Shown: piece after piece, positions 23,712-35,714 of the stretch
Layout: the number at the start of each line of letters is the position of its first letter
How positions within the stretch are numbered: the first letter of the stretch is position 1
Assembly (NCBI GenBank): GCA_017165825.1
Contig: CM029367.1
Location: forward strand, 5,398,723-5,462,722
Direction of reading: 5' to 3'
Source: Hepsetus odoe
Taxonomy: Eukaryota > Chordata > Actinopteri > Characiformes > Hepsetidae
DNA: 64,000 bases
Notes under the pieces: model-generated
What the model was told of the DNA's origin: nothing
Database searches by the model: none
Seen by the model: the letters and a program-made list of their open reading frames with translations, nothing else
Translations under genes and position numbers: made by a program

Positions 23712-23872
23712 AAGTGAAAGTGACAACATGTCATTGTGAGCACACCATGTGCAGCACTGCATATCTGGGGGGCAGTGATGGAGATGGTACCTTGCCCTAC
23801 TGGTCTGGAATTTGAACTCACAACCTTCCAATCTTGGGGACTAATTCCTAACAACTCGCCCACTGCTGGCCC
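23712..23872 (-). mobile_element. tRNA-derived SINE, family A, degraded
   Basis: The minus-strand head (gggccagcagtgggcgagtt), core remnants and the tail tcacaatgacatgttgtcac are visible, with an internal deletion. Confidence 0.75.
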
Positions 23873-23929
23873 TTGGAATCGAACCCGGGACTCCTGCATG
23901 GGGAGAATTCTACCACTGGACCACCAATG
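23873..23929 (-). pseudogene. tRNA-Gly-like pseudogene next to a SINE
   Basis: The minus strand reads cattggtggtccagtggtag, aattctcc, then cccgggttcgattcc. This matches tRNA-Gly, including the A box (tggtccagtggtagaattct) and B box (gggttcgattcc). About four bases are missing in the anticodon arm, and the 3' acceptor half is absent. It joins the head of a family A SINE directly. Confidence 0.75.
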
Positions 23930-24788
23930 TAAATAACCACTTCGGTGCAGCACATTGATAACTCAGATAACAGAAATGATCCAGAAAGACAACAAACTAA
24001 AAACTGAACTTAAATGAAGCCTTACTAGATACCAAACCTAAGCTCAAATTGATTAAAACCATCATGTTTGATGTTAGCTTGGTATTACTATGGATGAGTA
24101 TCTAGGCAAGCCATCATGACTGGTTGTGCAACAGACTTGGAATGCTGTGTGTGAACATCAGAAGAAAACAACTCTGCTAAAAATACTGTATATTGCAAAA
24201 CAATTAAATGCTCTTTCATTGATCTTGATCCATGCTCTGCCCACAGATCTGTTCTTTGCAGCTTCTTTCTTTGAAAAAATGCATTTATAGGCACAGCACA
24301 GGCAGGTCAATTAAGGACTTTCTTTTCAGTGACAATGAAGAAATGGAAGAAATATGGCTGAAAGTATGTCTGCACTTGTACCAGACCATATGAGGTTTGA
24401 AGATCAGTGCTGATCCCATTCTCAATGACCCACAGAATGTCATCTATTCCGAATTTTTGAGCTTTTTATTACTTTTACTGCCAGGCTGAAATGGGAAGAG
24501 AATGGAAGGCTGAGGTAGAGAGCCTAGTGGCCCGGATTATTGCAGAGACACACCAACATGCTGCCACTTCAAAAGGAGAGGATGCCCTGCTGCTGCGCAC
24601 CCCCCCAGAGCGGCACCTAAAGACACAGTGCCAGATGGCCTCCGCATGGTCACTATTCACTTCACTTTGAAGTTTCTAATTCTTATTTTCAGTGTCAGGC
24701 ATGACCTGTCTTCTTGATCTCCTGAGGCTTGGTACAATGTTTTTGCTGGAATGTAGTATTTAGGTACATTTCTAATTCCTATTTCCTA

Positions 24789-25005
24789 AAGTGAAATTGA
24801 CTATTCTTGTCATTGTGAGAACACACAGCGAACCACAATGAAATTGGGCATTTAATCCATGCACAAACGTGCAGCAGTGGGCATCTATGAAAGCAGCCCA
24901 AGGAGCAGTGACGGGGACGGTATCTTGCTCAAGGGTACCTCAGGGCAACCCACTGGTAAGAAGTTTGAACCTGAACTCCCTAACCCCTAGGCCACCGCTG
25001 GCCCC
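24789..25005 (-). mobile_element. tRNA-derived SINE, family A
   Basis: Minus-strand head ccagcggtggcctaggggtt, core ggtacccttgagcaagatac and tail tcaatttcac are present. Part of the B-box region is deleted. Confidence 0.83.
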
Positions 25006-26090
25006 GGGTTCTTAAGTTCTGCAGTTCAGTTTTCCTTTTTTATTTTTACTGATTAGATGCCAGGTTAGACCATACTTATCCAGACATCTGGAATGTAAAA
25101 AATTATAGGAATGCTTTGCCTTACCATTGACTTTATTATAATCATAATTCTAGTCAATAAAGCAATCAAAATCCTATTCTGAAGCAATGAATCTATTATT
25201 ATTACTTAATTTACTTCCCATGCTTATATGTCCTTGATTTATATATATAATACTGATGACCCATTTCATGGAGCAAGCAGCAGTCATTGTGAAGGAGCTT
25301 CCTAAAGTTGTCAAAGACACCAGTAACGCTGTAAAGTAAGGTGGGAAGATCATGATATTGGTATTACAAACAGCTTAAATTATTCAAACCTGGTTTCTGG
25401 AAGGTGCATGTGCAGAAATGGCCTATCCAGTCTCCAGAATGAATGAAAAATGTTGAGAAATTGAGAGTCTAACACACAAACCTTTGGGAATTGAAAACCT
25501 TCCAAGACAAATGGTTCTCCAGGAGAAAGGATGATCCAAAGCAACGGGCTTCCAAGAGAAATTTGCCAAAACTGCAAACAGCTAATTGCTTATCTTTCCG
25601 CAGACTTCTCTGTTGTGAACACACTCTTGACTTGCAGGAAACATCTACCTTTCCTTTTTTGATTTTGTCATGCATATTAAGGAAAGCTCCATATGTGTGA
25701 AAAGGAAAACAAAAGTAATGAGTCCACTTTTAAAGGTTCCACTCTTTTCTAACTCTGTTGTTTGGGCAATAAACAGCTATTCAGGCACTTTCTCACGACC
25801 ACTCGGCTTCATAATGGCCAAAACCTGAGAGTCTTTTTAATTAAAGCTCTCAGTCAGGGTCGTGGGATCAGACTGCTTTAGGGAAAGAAGGGGGTCAGGG
25901 GCCACTCAAGCACTTCCAGGGTCACCACTTGCCAAAAAGATAAGCGCTCAAGCAAAAGCAAAGCGGGGGACATCGACTCCCAGTGGAGCGGCAGCAGAAA
26001 GGTTCTATAATTGCTTGTACTTCCACTTGGTTCTGTTAATTGCCCTAGATTTTTGGGGATTTTGTCACACAAGCAGGCAAACACACCCTC

Positions 26091-26110
26091 ACACACACAC
26101 ACACACACAC
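26091..26110. repeat. (CA)10 microsatellite
   Basis: Short CA run following ctca. Confidence 0.95.
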
Positions 26111-26794
26111 TGCTCTGGCTGTTAGCTACAGATGGTGGTGGACGGTAATGCTGTTTTTTAATTGGCCTCCCAAAGTAATGGTTTATGTTGGAAGAAGAAG
26201 AAAAAATCTTTTTAATTTTCTGCACGGCACCTCTGCTTTCTGTGCCATCACTTTTACTGGTCCAGCTATTGACCCGCCTGGGAATATTTAGCCACTCGAT
26301 AACGAAGCACACACCAAAGCTCACTGATAGAGTTCATACCTATTACCATCAGGTAAGGGCCACCAAGCATGCAATGTGTAGCCTGCAGAGGAAACATGTC
26401 AAACTGTATGTATAAGGCAAGCATAATTTTAGAATCAAGTCTCTACCAATTTTGGTGTCAGCATCCATTCCCCTTAAATTTTACAATTCACACTCTCATT
26501 TGGATCTTTTTCTCTAAAGGTTAAAGGACTAAATCCTGCAATGACTCACTAATCAATTACTAAACTAGTAATTGAGTGAACTGAGTACTACCTTCCACCC
26601 TACAAATATTAACAGTTGTCATGTTCGGCTTGGAATAGTCTGGTCACTCAAGTCACATGTAACAGGATGGAGGTTGGCAAAATGTGTTTCTACTGTTGCG
26701 TAAGAATTAATAAGATATACAGATAATACAATACAAAAATGCATGTATAAACTGATGGAGTTAGGACTTCACTCAGCATTAGGTCCAGTCCTGG

Positions 26795-26853
26795 GGCTTA
26801 GTGTCCTTATGATCCTGGGGCTTAGTCCCTAACCACTAGACCACCTCTGCCCC
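26795..26853 (-). mobile_element. SINE family A head fragment
   Basis: Minus strand reads ggggcagaggtggtctagtg then gttagggactaagccccagg, so only the A-box end of a copy remains. Confidence 0.7.
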
Positions 26854-26952
26854 AATGATTCTATAGTCTTTCACCTTCAGTCAGTTTCTGATCACAAGGC
26901 TAGTTGGTGAACCAGTTAAGCTGTGACACTTGTCATCTATCATATAACGTAG

Positions 26953-27086
26953 GTCTGCGGTTGCCCTAAGGTACCCATGAGCAAAGTACTGTCCCCATCA
27001 CTGCTTCCTGGGAGCTGGATAAAGCTGCCCACTACTACACTGTTGATGATGCATGGGTGTTGTGGTTCACTATGTGCTATGTGAAG
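26953..27086 (+). mobile_element. SINE family A core fragment
   Basis: Contains ggttgccctaaggtacccat, actgtccccatcactgct, gcatgggtg and tgtggttcactatgtgct. Both the tRNA head and the tail are missing. Confidence 0.75.
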
Positions 27087-27307
27087 AAGAAAGTTCATAT
27101 TTTGGCAAAGGCAGAGGATAATAAACATCTGGACCTTAACTTTAGAAATGGAGAAGGAAATGAAGGGAGCTGTTCACCAACCAAACATCTTAAAGTTGAA
27201 GCGATCCTGTACAGAGAAATGTGCAGCAACCAGATACGAAAAAATGTATAAAACTATCCCTTTCCTTCATTTTACTCAGTATATAAATGTCTAAGTATAT
27301 ATATATG

Positions 27308-27359
<52 letters not shown>
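27308..27359. repeat. (AT)n microsatellite
   Basis: About 26 AT units followed by a T run. A shorter AT tract lies just upstream. Confidence 0.98.
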
Positions 27360-27364
<5 letters not shown>

Positions 27365-28984
27365 TTTTTTTCTAATTTCTATAAATTAGTTACTCTTTTT
27401 TTAACTCTTACAACTAAAATCTGATGTTTACGTCACATTTTGACAGAAATATAGATCCACAAACTTCTGAACACCATCGTATTTACTGTTAAATTCCCCT
27501 AGGGTCTACCCTGTTGATGATCTGCTCTCTTAACAGACTTATCTTCAGACCATTCATGGTTTAAAATCTCGGCCAATCTAAGGCTGTCATTGAAAAAACA
27601 GTCCTGGACACTTTTTGAAGACAAAATTAGGATTTCCCACCAAAAAAAGAGCTTTCTTTTCACGTAACCATGCAAAGAATACTGTCTGAGAAATGTTTTT
27701 GTTCCCTCCAAAAAATGGGTCACGGTACTGGATCACACTTAACTCCTGTTTTAGTGTATTAGCTTTTCAGTATGAATTTGCAGAAGAGGAAAGTGATTTT
27801 CTACTGCCAAAAAAGCCTACAGCACAGGCTGAGATGTGTCATTGCTGGTTTTTTAAAGAACTGAAATTCGTATGCTGTTCTTTGTAGCTGAGCGACATGC
27901 TGATATTCATCGTCTTCGTGATCAATTATACCACGGTATTCTCTTCTGAGCACATCAATCATTAACCAATACTGATCAGCTGCATGCTTCAATCCAGTGA
28001 AAGAATAATTATTTCTGTTTTACTGAATTTAGAGCCGTGCAGCGCGTTGATGAAAACATCATGTTCATATTATTATGGCTCTTCCTATTCCATTCAAGCT
28101 AATAAGAATTTCTGAAGACATAAATGGCATAGATTTTGATGTGAAAATTTCTTGATGTTTTATTTTTCCATCCCTGATTCCTTTTATCGTTGTAGTTCTC
28201 TCTGAAGTCAAATGAAGTCTGTTTTATTTATGTAATGCCTTTTATAGCTCTTGTCGTCACATATCAGCTCCCTAAAGCTGTTGGAAGAAACATTGAGAGT
28301 AACAAAGACACAGAAATGGAACCCATCCTCTTCTGGTCAATAAAAAAAAGAGAAAATTTTAGATTTTACAGTCAACAGTTTTTTTGGATGTTTTGAGTTG
28401 CAATATATATGTGCTTGTATTTTGCTTGTATTTTGTTAGGGTGTGTGTGTGTAGTGTGGTTTTCCCAGACAGACTGCAAGCCAACATCCATGTGTAGGAG
28501 GTGGCAGCTTTTCATCTTCAGATCAATAGAGCTGGGGGGTTCGGGGAGCAGCGCGTGCCCAGCAGCGAGACATTTCTTGTGGGAACAAACAGACAGGGTG
28601 TTACTTGCCCTCCTGGAGCTCCATCAAGTGTGGGGCAGTTGTGGGAAAAGCTAGAACAGTCAATCAGCTTGCTTTATTCATTTGTCTTTATAATACAGAC
28701 ACCAGATGAAAGAAGTAGTCAAGATCTAAGCGACAAACTCCCAGCGTCGAAGCAACACAAACGCTCCTTATTAACCCTAAGAAGTTGCTATTAGCACCAG
28801 GAAAAGCAAACGTTTTTTAAATGAGTCGAAACTGCTGAAATTGAAATTGTTTTGGAGAAGGAAAAGCTAAAATCCTAACCTGTTTATTTCATTTTTTTTG
28901 GAATTGAAAATACAGTAAGGGTTTTAAAAAGTGCCTCAGGAGTGGCTAGAAATCCACAGCTCAGTGACACAGAATACATGACAC

Positions 28985-29368
28985 AACGTTTAGTCTTCTT
29001 CTTCTTCTTTTTCTTTCGGCTGCTCCCGTTTAGGGGTCGCCACAGCGGATCAACTGTCTCCATTTCTTCCTGTCCTCTGCATCTTCCTGCTTCAAACCGA
29101 CCACCTGCATGTCCTCTCTCACCACATCCATAAACCTCCTCTTTGGTCTTCCTCTTCTCCTCTTTCCTGGCAGCTCCATCTTCAACATCCTCCTCCCAAT
29201 ATAATCTTCGTCTCTCCTCTGCACATGTCCAAACCAACGCAGCCTTGCTTCTCTAACTTTGTCTCCAAGACGTCTAACCTGAGCTGTCCCTCTAATATAC
29301 TCATTTCTAATCCTGTCCATCCTCGTCACACCCAACGAAAATCTCAGCATCTTTAACTCTGAACACAA
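28985..29368 (-). mobile_element. RTE-like LINE 3' fragment
   Basis: The minus strand encodes the typical RTE C-terminal string: LRFSLGVTRMDRIRNEYIRG, REARLRWFGHVQRRDEDY, KRRRGRPKRRFMDVVREDMQ, then KWRQLIRCGDP followed by a stop. It is an open C-terminal fragment with no RT core. The 3' end is the ...gtggcgacccctaaacggga segment, which resembles the tail of DANA-type SINEs in other otophysans. Confidence 0.9.
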
Positions 29369-29667
29369 CGTTTAGTAACCGCTGTTATTAGTGGCCACCA
29401 TATGAAGAACCTCTTGCAGCAAATACAAAATGATCTGTTTGTTAGGTCAATTTAAACTGATTGATTTTTTTTCCAGACAACTTCTTGAATTTGGCACAAG
29501 TAACAATTAGAACGGAGGAAGATGACATGAAGGGAGCCCTTTTGAAATGTAAACAATTTTATGATTTTAAACCTTAATTGTTAAAGCGAAGCCAGTTAGA
29601 ATGGTTGATTGGAACTGTAGAGAAATTCATGTATTTGCAGTGGTGAACATACGCTCGTGGAAAAAAA

Positions 29668-29889
29668 GTGAAGTGAAAGTGACTATTCTTGTCATTGCCA
29701 GGTCATGGCGCAGCACACGGTGAACCACAACAAAATTGGACCTCTGCATTTAATCCATGCACACAAATACCGTGCAGCAGGGGGCAGCTAGGAAAACAGT
29801 GACGGGGACGGTACCTCGCTCAAGGGTACCTCAGGGCAACCTACTGGTAAGGGGTTTGAACCCACAATCTTCCAATCCTGTGGCCAAAT
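29668..29889 (-). mobile_element. tRNA-derived SINE, family A, head truncated
   Basis: Tail, core and B box (gggttcaaacccc on the minus strand) are present. It ends at ttggccacaggattgg, just short of the A box. Confidence 0.83.
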
Positions 29890-31839
29890 CTTCTTTCTTT
29901 TCTTGATTTTAAAAACTGCCAGCAAGATGACAACTTTCTAAAGACCACAACTTTCGAAAGCAAAACTCAAGATTCAGGTCCAACACAGCAAAATTGCAAC
30001 TGCTGCATGTAATAAGTTACACTGATGGAGCTTTTAGAGGCATTAAACTGCTTAGAGGTCTGGTCCCAAGCAACACAACTGTTAACAAGTTCATCTAGAA
30101 AGAAGCATTTAATATCACACCTTTCTGAATATCTTTTTCGTATAATAGACATTTCATTAAAAAAAATAAGATTTGCTGGAACTGGAACTCTCCTTAAAAG
30201 ACTTATGAAAGCATCTTGTTTCAAAAGGAGAGATCTTGTTGTACAATAAACCAGATAAACAAAAAAAGTTACATCTTGGGAAATAGAGGACCTGCGTGTT
30301 TGACTACCACCTACAGAGTTACAACGTCTATATTTCTTCCATGAGGAATTTGTGCAAAAACCTGTTCCAGGCATGTAGGCATGCATGTGTAGAAACAGAA
30401 ATGCTGAGTAAGCACTCCGTAAAGAGTCTAATTTGATTCATTCTTAAAGAGATTTCTTCTTTCCCTCTCCTCCCTCCTTTATTTACTTGACCTGGAGGCA
30501 GGTTTAAGGAGTGATTCATTCCATGCAGGATATGTGTAAACACTTCCTTCCTTCACATTTTTGCCATTACTGCCTTAATTTGTTCTCTAGTTTTTGTCTC
30601 TGGTTTTGACTTTTTCTTAAGAGTTTAAAGTACACTTAATGAATTCTGTTGCTCTGAGCAGTCAGTCTCTAATTTGCCATCATCTTATCTGCACTGCTGC
30701 TTTACTGTAACGGATATACTGGAATTATGGGTACTGTAGTCACTTACTGCCATTGTTAGAATTATATACTACCGCTCTGCATGGTCACTTAACTGTTACA
30801 GGCTGAAATCACTGGTCAGCTTCTGCCCTTCTACTTATATTACTACTGCTCTGCACAGTCACTTTTTATTAGCGGCAGAGAGCAGATGTTAACTCAACAT
30901 GTACTTCACTGCAATATTCCACTGCGACACTTTTACTGCTGACTTACTGCCGTGAACAACTTCCATGTCTTGTAGTCTGTGTTAAGCGTTTTAGGTTTGT
31001 AAATCTTGTACAATTTGTATTTATCATGGTTTACGTTCTATGTCCTGTGATTACTACCTTGAATAAAAAGCAATATCAATAAAAGCACAATTTAGTTTAC
31101 TGTAAGAGACGCCTGTAGACAATTAGGCAGTATCATCTCATAAACAGCTTCATAATCCCTGCAAATTAATCTGAAATACGAATAGATCATCGAGCAAAGT
31201 TCATCAATCCTAATAAACCTGCTAAGACTTTACAGATGTGGAAAATAGTCCACAAGTGCAGATGGTAAAGTGGTTTTAAATCTTGACAGACAAAGAGAGT
31301 ACGAGGGGGAAAAAGTCAGCCCATAAAAGGATATTAAGAAAGCTCCGGTTATGAGGATGAATGTTTCCCAAAAGTAAGAGGGAAAATATAGTCCCAGCTC
31401 ATGGTGACCAGCCAAGGCACCTAGAGCACACTTTAGAAGTAATGAGAGCGATGAAGAACTGCATGCAACTCAGAGAGGAAGATAAAGCAATTACACCTCT
31501 GTCAAGTGCTGGAGTGGAGGAGGGACAGAACAGTCCCCTTAGAAAGGGCAAACGCTTACCAGGACAGGAATGCTTATGAGTAATGGAGTAAACAAGAGTG
31601 AAACTCGCTTTGAGCAAGTGTACGAGACACCTGGTCACAATGGCTCTAATTCATCACTTCTGTTTACTTCCGGTGTGTGTTCCGGTGTAAGTATGCTGGG
31701 CAAGCACGGCTGCTGCTTCACATCTGTCTCGTTAGTTTTGTTTGTGCACTGTTTTTGGGAATTTTTGGAGATTTCTCTTCTGGCTTTGCCGGGGAATCAA
31801 CGGATAGCATGTCTGAGAATGACTTTACCCCATGGCTCA

Positions 31840-32285
31840 GACACTTCCCATGCCCACAGCATCATCCACCCTGTACACCAGCCAAAAGGATTTCTGGGCC
31901 AGCTGCTTCAGCAAGTCAACACTGCAGTGACGAAGCTTTCCGGGATGGCTGCCACAGTGACTCTGCACTGTGGCTGCATGGCTTCCCAAGCCAGATACCT
32001 CACCAAGCCTATGCTGCAGCTATAGAGCTTTCCAGGCCAGCCAACTCAGCAACTCTACCCTCTCCTAGACTGGCCACCTCAGTGACGCCCCACTGCTGCC
32101 ATATGGCGTCCCAGGCTGGCTGCATCATTCATGCTGCTCCACAGCTACCCGCCTTTCCATGCCAACTGATAGAGCATCTCTACTCTGCAGCTGCAAGGCT
32201 TTGCCTTGTAGTTTGAGTCATTCACTTGCTGACGCAAAGTTTCCTAGGCTGGCCGTCCCAGTAACTACATTGTTGCTTCACTGTC
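31840..32285. repeat. Degenerate 46-bp minisatellite
   Basis: A motif like gctttccaggccagctgc recurs near 31889, 31935, 31981, 32027, 32065, 32105, 32151, 32197 and 32240, mostly 46 bp apart, with ctgcactgctgctgcat-like second halves. It is GC-richer than its surroundings. The 179-codon plus-strand frame over it (31677-32216) is explained by the repeat. Confidence 0.75.
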
Positions 32286-32486
32286 TCCAAAGCTGTGAAA
32301 GATCTACTTCAGGGCTAAAGACTCTTTGGAGTTGTTTAACCCCATGTTGTGAGAAATTATCCACCCTGTCAGCTAGGAAGCTTGGGTTGCTGTGTTACTG
32401 ATTTTTTTATATAAACTATATTGTTGTAAACTATCATTGAGTTTGCGTGCTATAAAAATAGAATATTCAAAATCACATCAAAATAA

Positions 32487-32729
32487 GCAGTCCCCTAGTG
32501 GTTAGGGACTAGGCCTCAGGGTCAAAAGATCATGGGTTCGAATCCCAGACCAGTAGGTTGACCTGAAATATCCATGAGCAAGGTACCGTCCCCATCACTG
32601 CTCCCCCTGCTTTAAATAGCTTCCCACTGCTGAAGGGCATGCATGGGTGAATGACAGAGGTTGCATTTCATTGTGGTTCACTGTGTGCTGTGGTGTGTTA
32701 ATAGTCACTTTTGATTCACTTTCACTTCA
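32487..32729 (+). mobile_element. tRNA-derived SINE, family A
   Basis: Head cctagtggttagggactagg, B box gggttcgaatccc, core gagcaaggtaccgtccccat and a tail with cacttttgattcactttcac. Confidence 0.87.
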
Positions 32730-32739
32730 TTACCAATAT

Positions 32740-32763
32740 CAACAACAACAACAACAACAACAA
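32740..32763. repeat. (CAA)n microsatellite
   Basis: Eight CAA units directly after the SINE tail. Confidence 0.95.
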
Positions 32764-33051
32764 TCAGCAATAGCAATCCAAAAGAATTGCCAGTTGTAGA
32801 AAAGGAAAGATGAGAACCATACTAAAAATGATGAGGTGAAGATAACTGATTGAAAATCTGTATTAGCTTTGTTAGTCTTACAATTAAGAACCAATTAGAA
32901 ATCATCAAATATCTTTTTAACGATAAATGTGAAAGACTTGGTACTGAAGACCTCAGTAGGGCATTTGCACATGAAAGTATCACATGACTGGACTTGTTAT
33001 GCCTTACTATGAAAGGACCTACATGATATGCATCTATAGGAAGGTGACCTG

Positions 33052-34158
33052 TGTCACGGGGCGGTATTAAGGACTGGACGCCAAAGCAGAGCCGAGAGCT
33101 TCGTACTGGACTTTAATGACGGATAAAGTGCACAGAACTCAAACTAAACGTAACAAACATAACAAATGTAAAACAAAACCCGAGTAAATGCACAGTGCGC
33201 ACACAGGATGACCAGCGCCCTGCTCTGGTTCACTGGGGCTTATAACTCCAGCCCCAATAAGACACACCTAGCCCCCAAGCCCAGGTGCGCATAATCAGAG
33301 CAGGGCGCCCTCTACTGGTACAGGACCGTTACAGTACCCCTCCCCAAAGGTGCCTGCTCCGGGGCGCCAGATCCTGCTTCATCCAAAGCAGGATCCCCCG
33401 AAAGGAGAGGGGCAGCGCAAACATCCAACAAAAAAGTCCAAACAAAGTCCAGTCGAACGCTCCACTCTCACCGCGGTCCTCAGGCGGGTTCAGCTGTAGC
33501 CCCTCGAAACCCCGCCTCCTCCGGTGGTCTGGATTGGACGCAGCCCCTCGAAACCCCGCCTCCTCTGGCGGACTTGGACCTCGTCCCTCGAAGCCCAGCC
33601 GCCTCCGCGGTGATGGCGGATGTCCCTGGAGTCCCACCTTGTGCTGACAGGTGAGCCGGCATCGCAGCCCGCTGCCGCAAGGACCGGCTCAGCAGCCACG
33701 CCCTCCTGGTTGCTGGAGCTGGAACAGGCACGACATCGGCCAATCCTGGGAGGGGAGCAGACCGCTCAACCCCTATCCCCCCAGCCTCCAGCACCGGGAG
33801 GGTCCGGTGGTCCTTCACGGACATCCCCACGGAGCGCTCGGCTCACGACGTCCATTTGCAGCGGCTGGCTGGTCATTCTGTCACTGGGCGGTATTAAGGA
33901 CTGGACGCCAACGCAGAGCCGAGAGCTTCGTACTGGACATTAATGATGGATAAAGTGCACAGAACTCAAACTAAACGTAACAAACAACAAATGTAAAACA
34001 AAACCCGAGTAAATGCACAGTGCGCACACAGGATGACCAGCGCCCTGCTCTGATTCACTGGGGCTTATAACTCCAGCCCCAATGAGACACACCTGGCCCC
34101 CAAGCCCAGGTGCGCATAATCAGAGCAGGGCGCCCTCTACTGGCACAGGACCGTTACA
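33052..34158 (-). mobile_element. Short LTR retrotransposon with two LTRs, no pol
   Basis: Two highly similar LTRs of 282 bp (33052-33333) and 280 bp (33879-34158), both tgt...aca, flank 545 bp of unique GC-rich sequence. A 5-bp target duplication, acctg, occurs at 33047-33051 and 34159-34163. On the minus strand a polypurine tract (tttggggaggggtac) abuts the LTR at 33333, fixing minus orientation, and the LTR has a TATA-like gttataag. No primer-binding site beginning tgg is seen next to the 34-kb LTR, and no protease, RT or integrase motif is present. The inner minus-strand frame (about 116 codons) is low-complexity. It is a non-autonomous or deleted element; few LTR differences suggest a recent insertion. 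Confidence 0.88.
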
Positions 34159-35284
34159 ACCTGGAGTGCCATTTCAAAAGGGGCTAGTGCGTTCTCCTTC
34201 TGTCTCCCAATTCATCAGACCATTCAGTATATTTCTACACGGCTTAGTCCAGAACTTCTCTGTATCCAGGAATAAAAATGTCCCTCGGTACATCAAATAT
34301 GTTACAATCATGAACACTTCACTTCTGAATCTCCGGTACAATAAAGTGGAAAAGGGGGGAAAGAGAACACACAAAAAGGCAAACTCTGCAGCCGCCATCT
34401 TTCATATACCATGAAAAAGTCATGCAGTTAATTTAGTTTTCATTTTCTTTGCACAGCGGTTCACATGACCAATCAAAGGCAAAAAGGAAAAGCAACAAAG
34501 GACAGTGTTTCTGCGAAAACAGAATTACACAGAGGGGTTAACGAATAAGAAATGGATTGTTAAAAAAATGGATCTCTTAGTACAATGTTTCACATATCTG
34601 TACTTAAAGCAGAACGATCCAGTCAGCGTATCAGACAGTTTTGACAGGGCTCAACCTTTCTGTTTCCCGGTGTTTGGACATGAATATCAGGACGGCGCGG
34701 CGGCTCAGTCCACGCAGGGAGGCTGAGTGACAGACAGAGCAAAAGGCGGCCTGGGCACCCCGCTGGCAAGGTGCCGATTCATCTAGCCTGAATTTTTTTA
34801 TTTTGGCTTCCTCTTAACAAAAGCAAAAAAGGTCAACCTGATCTTGACTCAGTGCTGCATTGTATCAAATAACCTTCACAGAGGAGAAGAGAGGCCTATA
34901 GGGTAGATGGTGGAAACACATTTCAGATAAAGCCTGGCCCAGCGTGAGGACACGTGGGCAGATAGTATCAGCTCTTAACCCACGGCCACATTGATTCACC
35001 GACTCGTTTTTTTTTTTTTCTCTCTCTCCTTTGTGAAGCTGTGTGAAAATGTGCATATTAAGGAGACCATATTTTTTTATCCTTTACAGCAAATCCCACT
35101 TCATTCCCACATTTCGACCACATCCAACATCCTTTCATCTACCGCTCCATTCAGTTCTTTTCTAGTAATTCTATCAAGACACTGTAGTGTTTAACGGTTT
35201 TTAGTGAACTGTGTAACAGAACTCCCATTACCATGCAACAGGCTGAGCTACCTGTGGCTCAAGCTGGTCTATGTTCTACTTCTG

Positions 35285-35595
35285 CCTGTGTAAGAATTCC
35301 ACAACCCACTCAACATCCCACTCCACAAACTACCCCACACCCCGCAACCCAAATCCCACCCCACATTCCACAACCCAACCCACCCCACATTCCACAACCC
35401 AACCCACCCCACATCTGATAATCCAACTCCCAACCTGCATCCCACCCCACAACCCTCCCCACACCGCACTTCACAACCTACCCCACACCCCAAACCCTAA
35501 ATCCCATCCCACATTCCATTCCACACCCCGCATCCCACACCCTACAACCCAACCCACCCCACATCCTACAACCCAACTCACCCCACATTCGATAT
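35285..35595. repeat. C-rich minisatellite (ccccacattccacaaccc type)
   Basis: About 310 bp built from variants of ccccacattccacaacccaa. The purest part (35360-35420) repeats about every 24 bp. The complementary strand, which is the mdga1 transcript sense, is G-rich with many GGG/GGGG runs. Confidence 0.9.
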
Positions 35596-35600
35596 GATCC

Positions 35601-35714
35601 AAAAGCTGCTCCCTGCTGCACGTGTGTATGGGTGAAACGCAGAGGTTGTATTTCATTGTATTTCATTGTGTTGTGCTGTGCTGCGTTTCACAATAACAAG
35701 AATAGTCACTTTCA
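35601..35714 (+). mobile_element. SINE family A 3' fragment
   Basis: Keeps gctgctccctgctgcacgtg, gggtgaaacgcagaggttgt and the 3' end aacaagaatagtcactttca. The head is replaced by the C-rich minisatellite. Confidence 0.8.

Noticed and set aside
23873..23929. Functional tRNA-Gly gene
   Set aside because: The anticodon arm is shortened and the 3' acceptor half is missing.
29967..30386. 139-codon minus-strand frame
   Set aside because: No recognised motif; the opposite strand is open too (30025-30249), typical of chance in AT-rich sequence.
30600..31100. Repeated 'tactgc/cactgc' phrases suggesting a tandem array
   Set aside because: The phrases recur without fixed spacing and I could not define a unit.
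31570..32216. Two overlapping plus-strand frames of 151 and 179 codons
   Set aside because: They lie over a degenerate 46-bp minisatellite; no domain is seen and the unit length forces frame drift.
33285..33953. Frames of 100-120 codons on both strands
   Set aside because: They fall in the interior and LTRs of a short LTR element, are Pro/Gly/Arg-rich from high GC, and show no gag, RT or integrase motif.
35285..35595. Telomere-like or CRISPR-like array
   Set aside because: Units are C-rich but do not match ttaggg, and there are no unique spacers between constant repeats.
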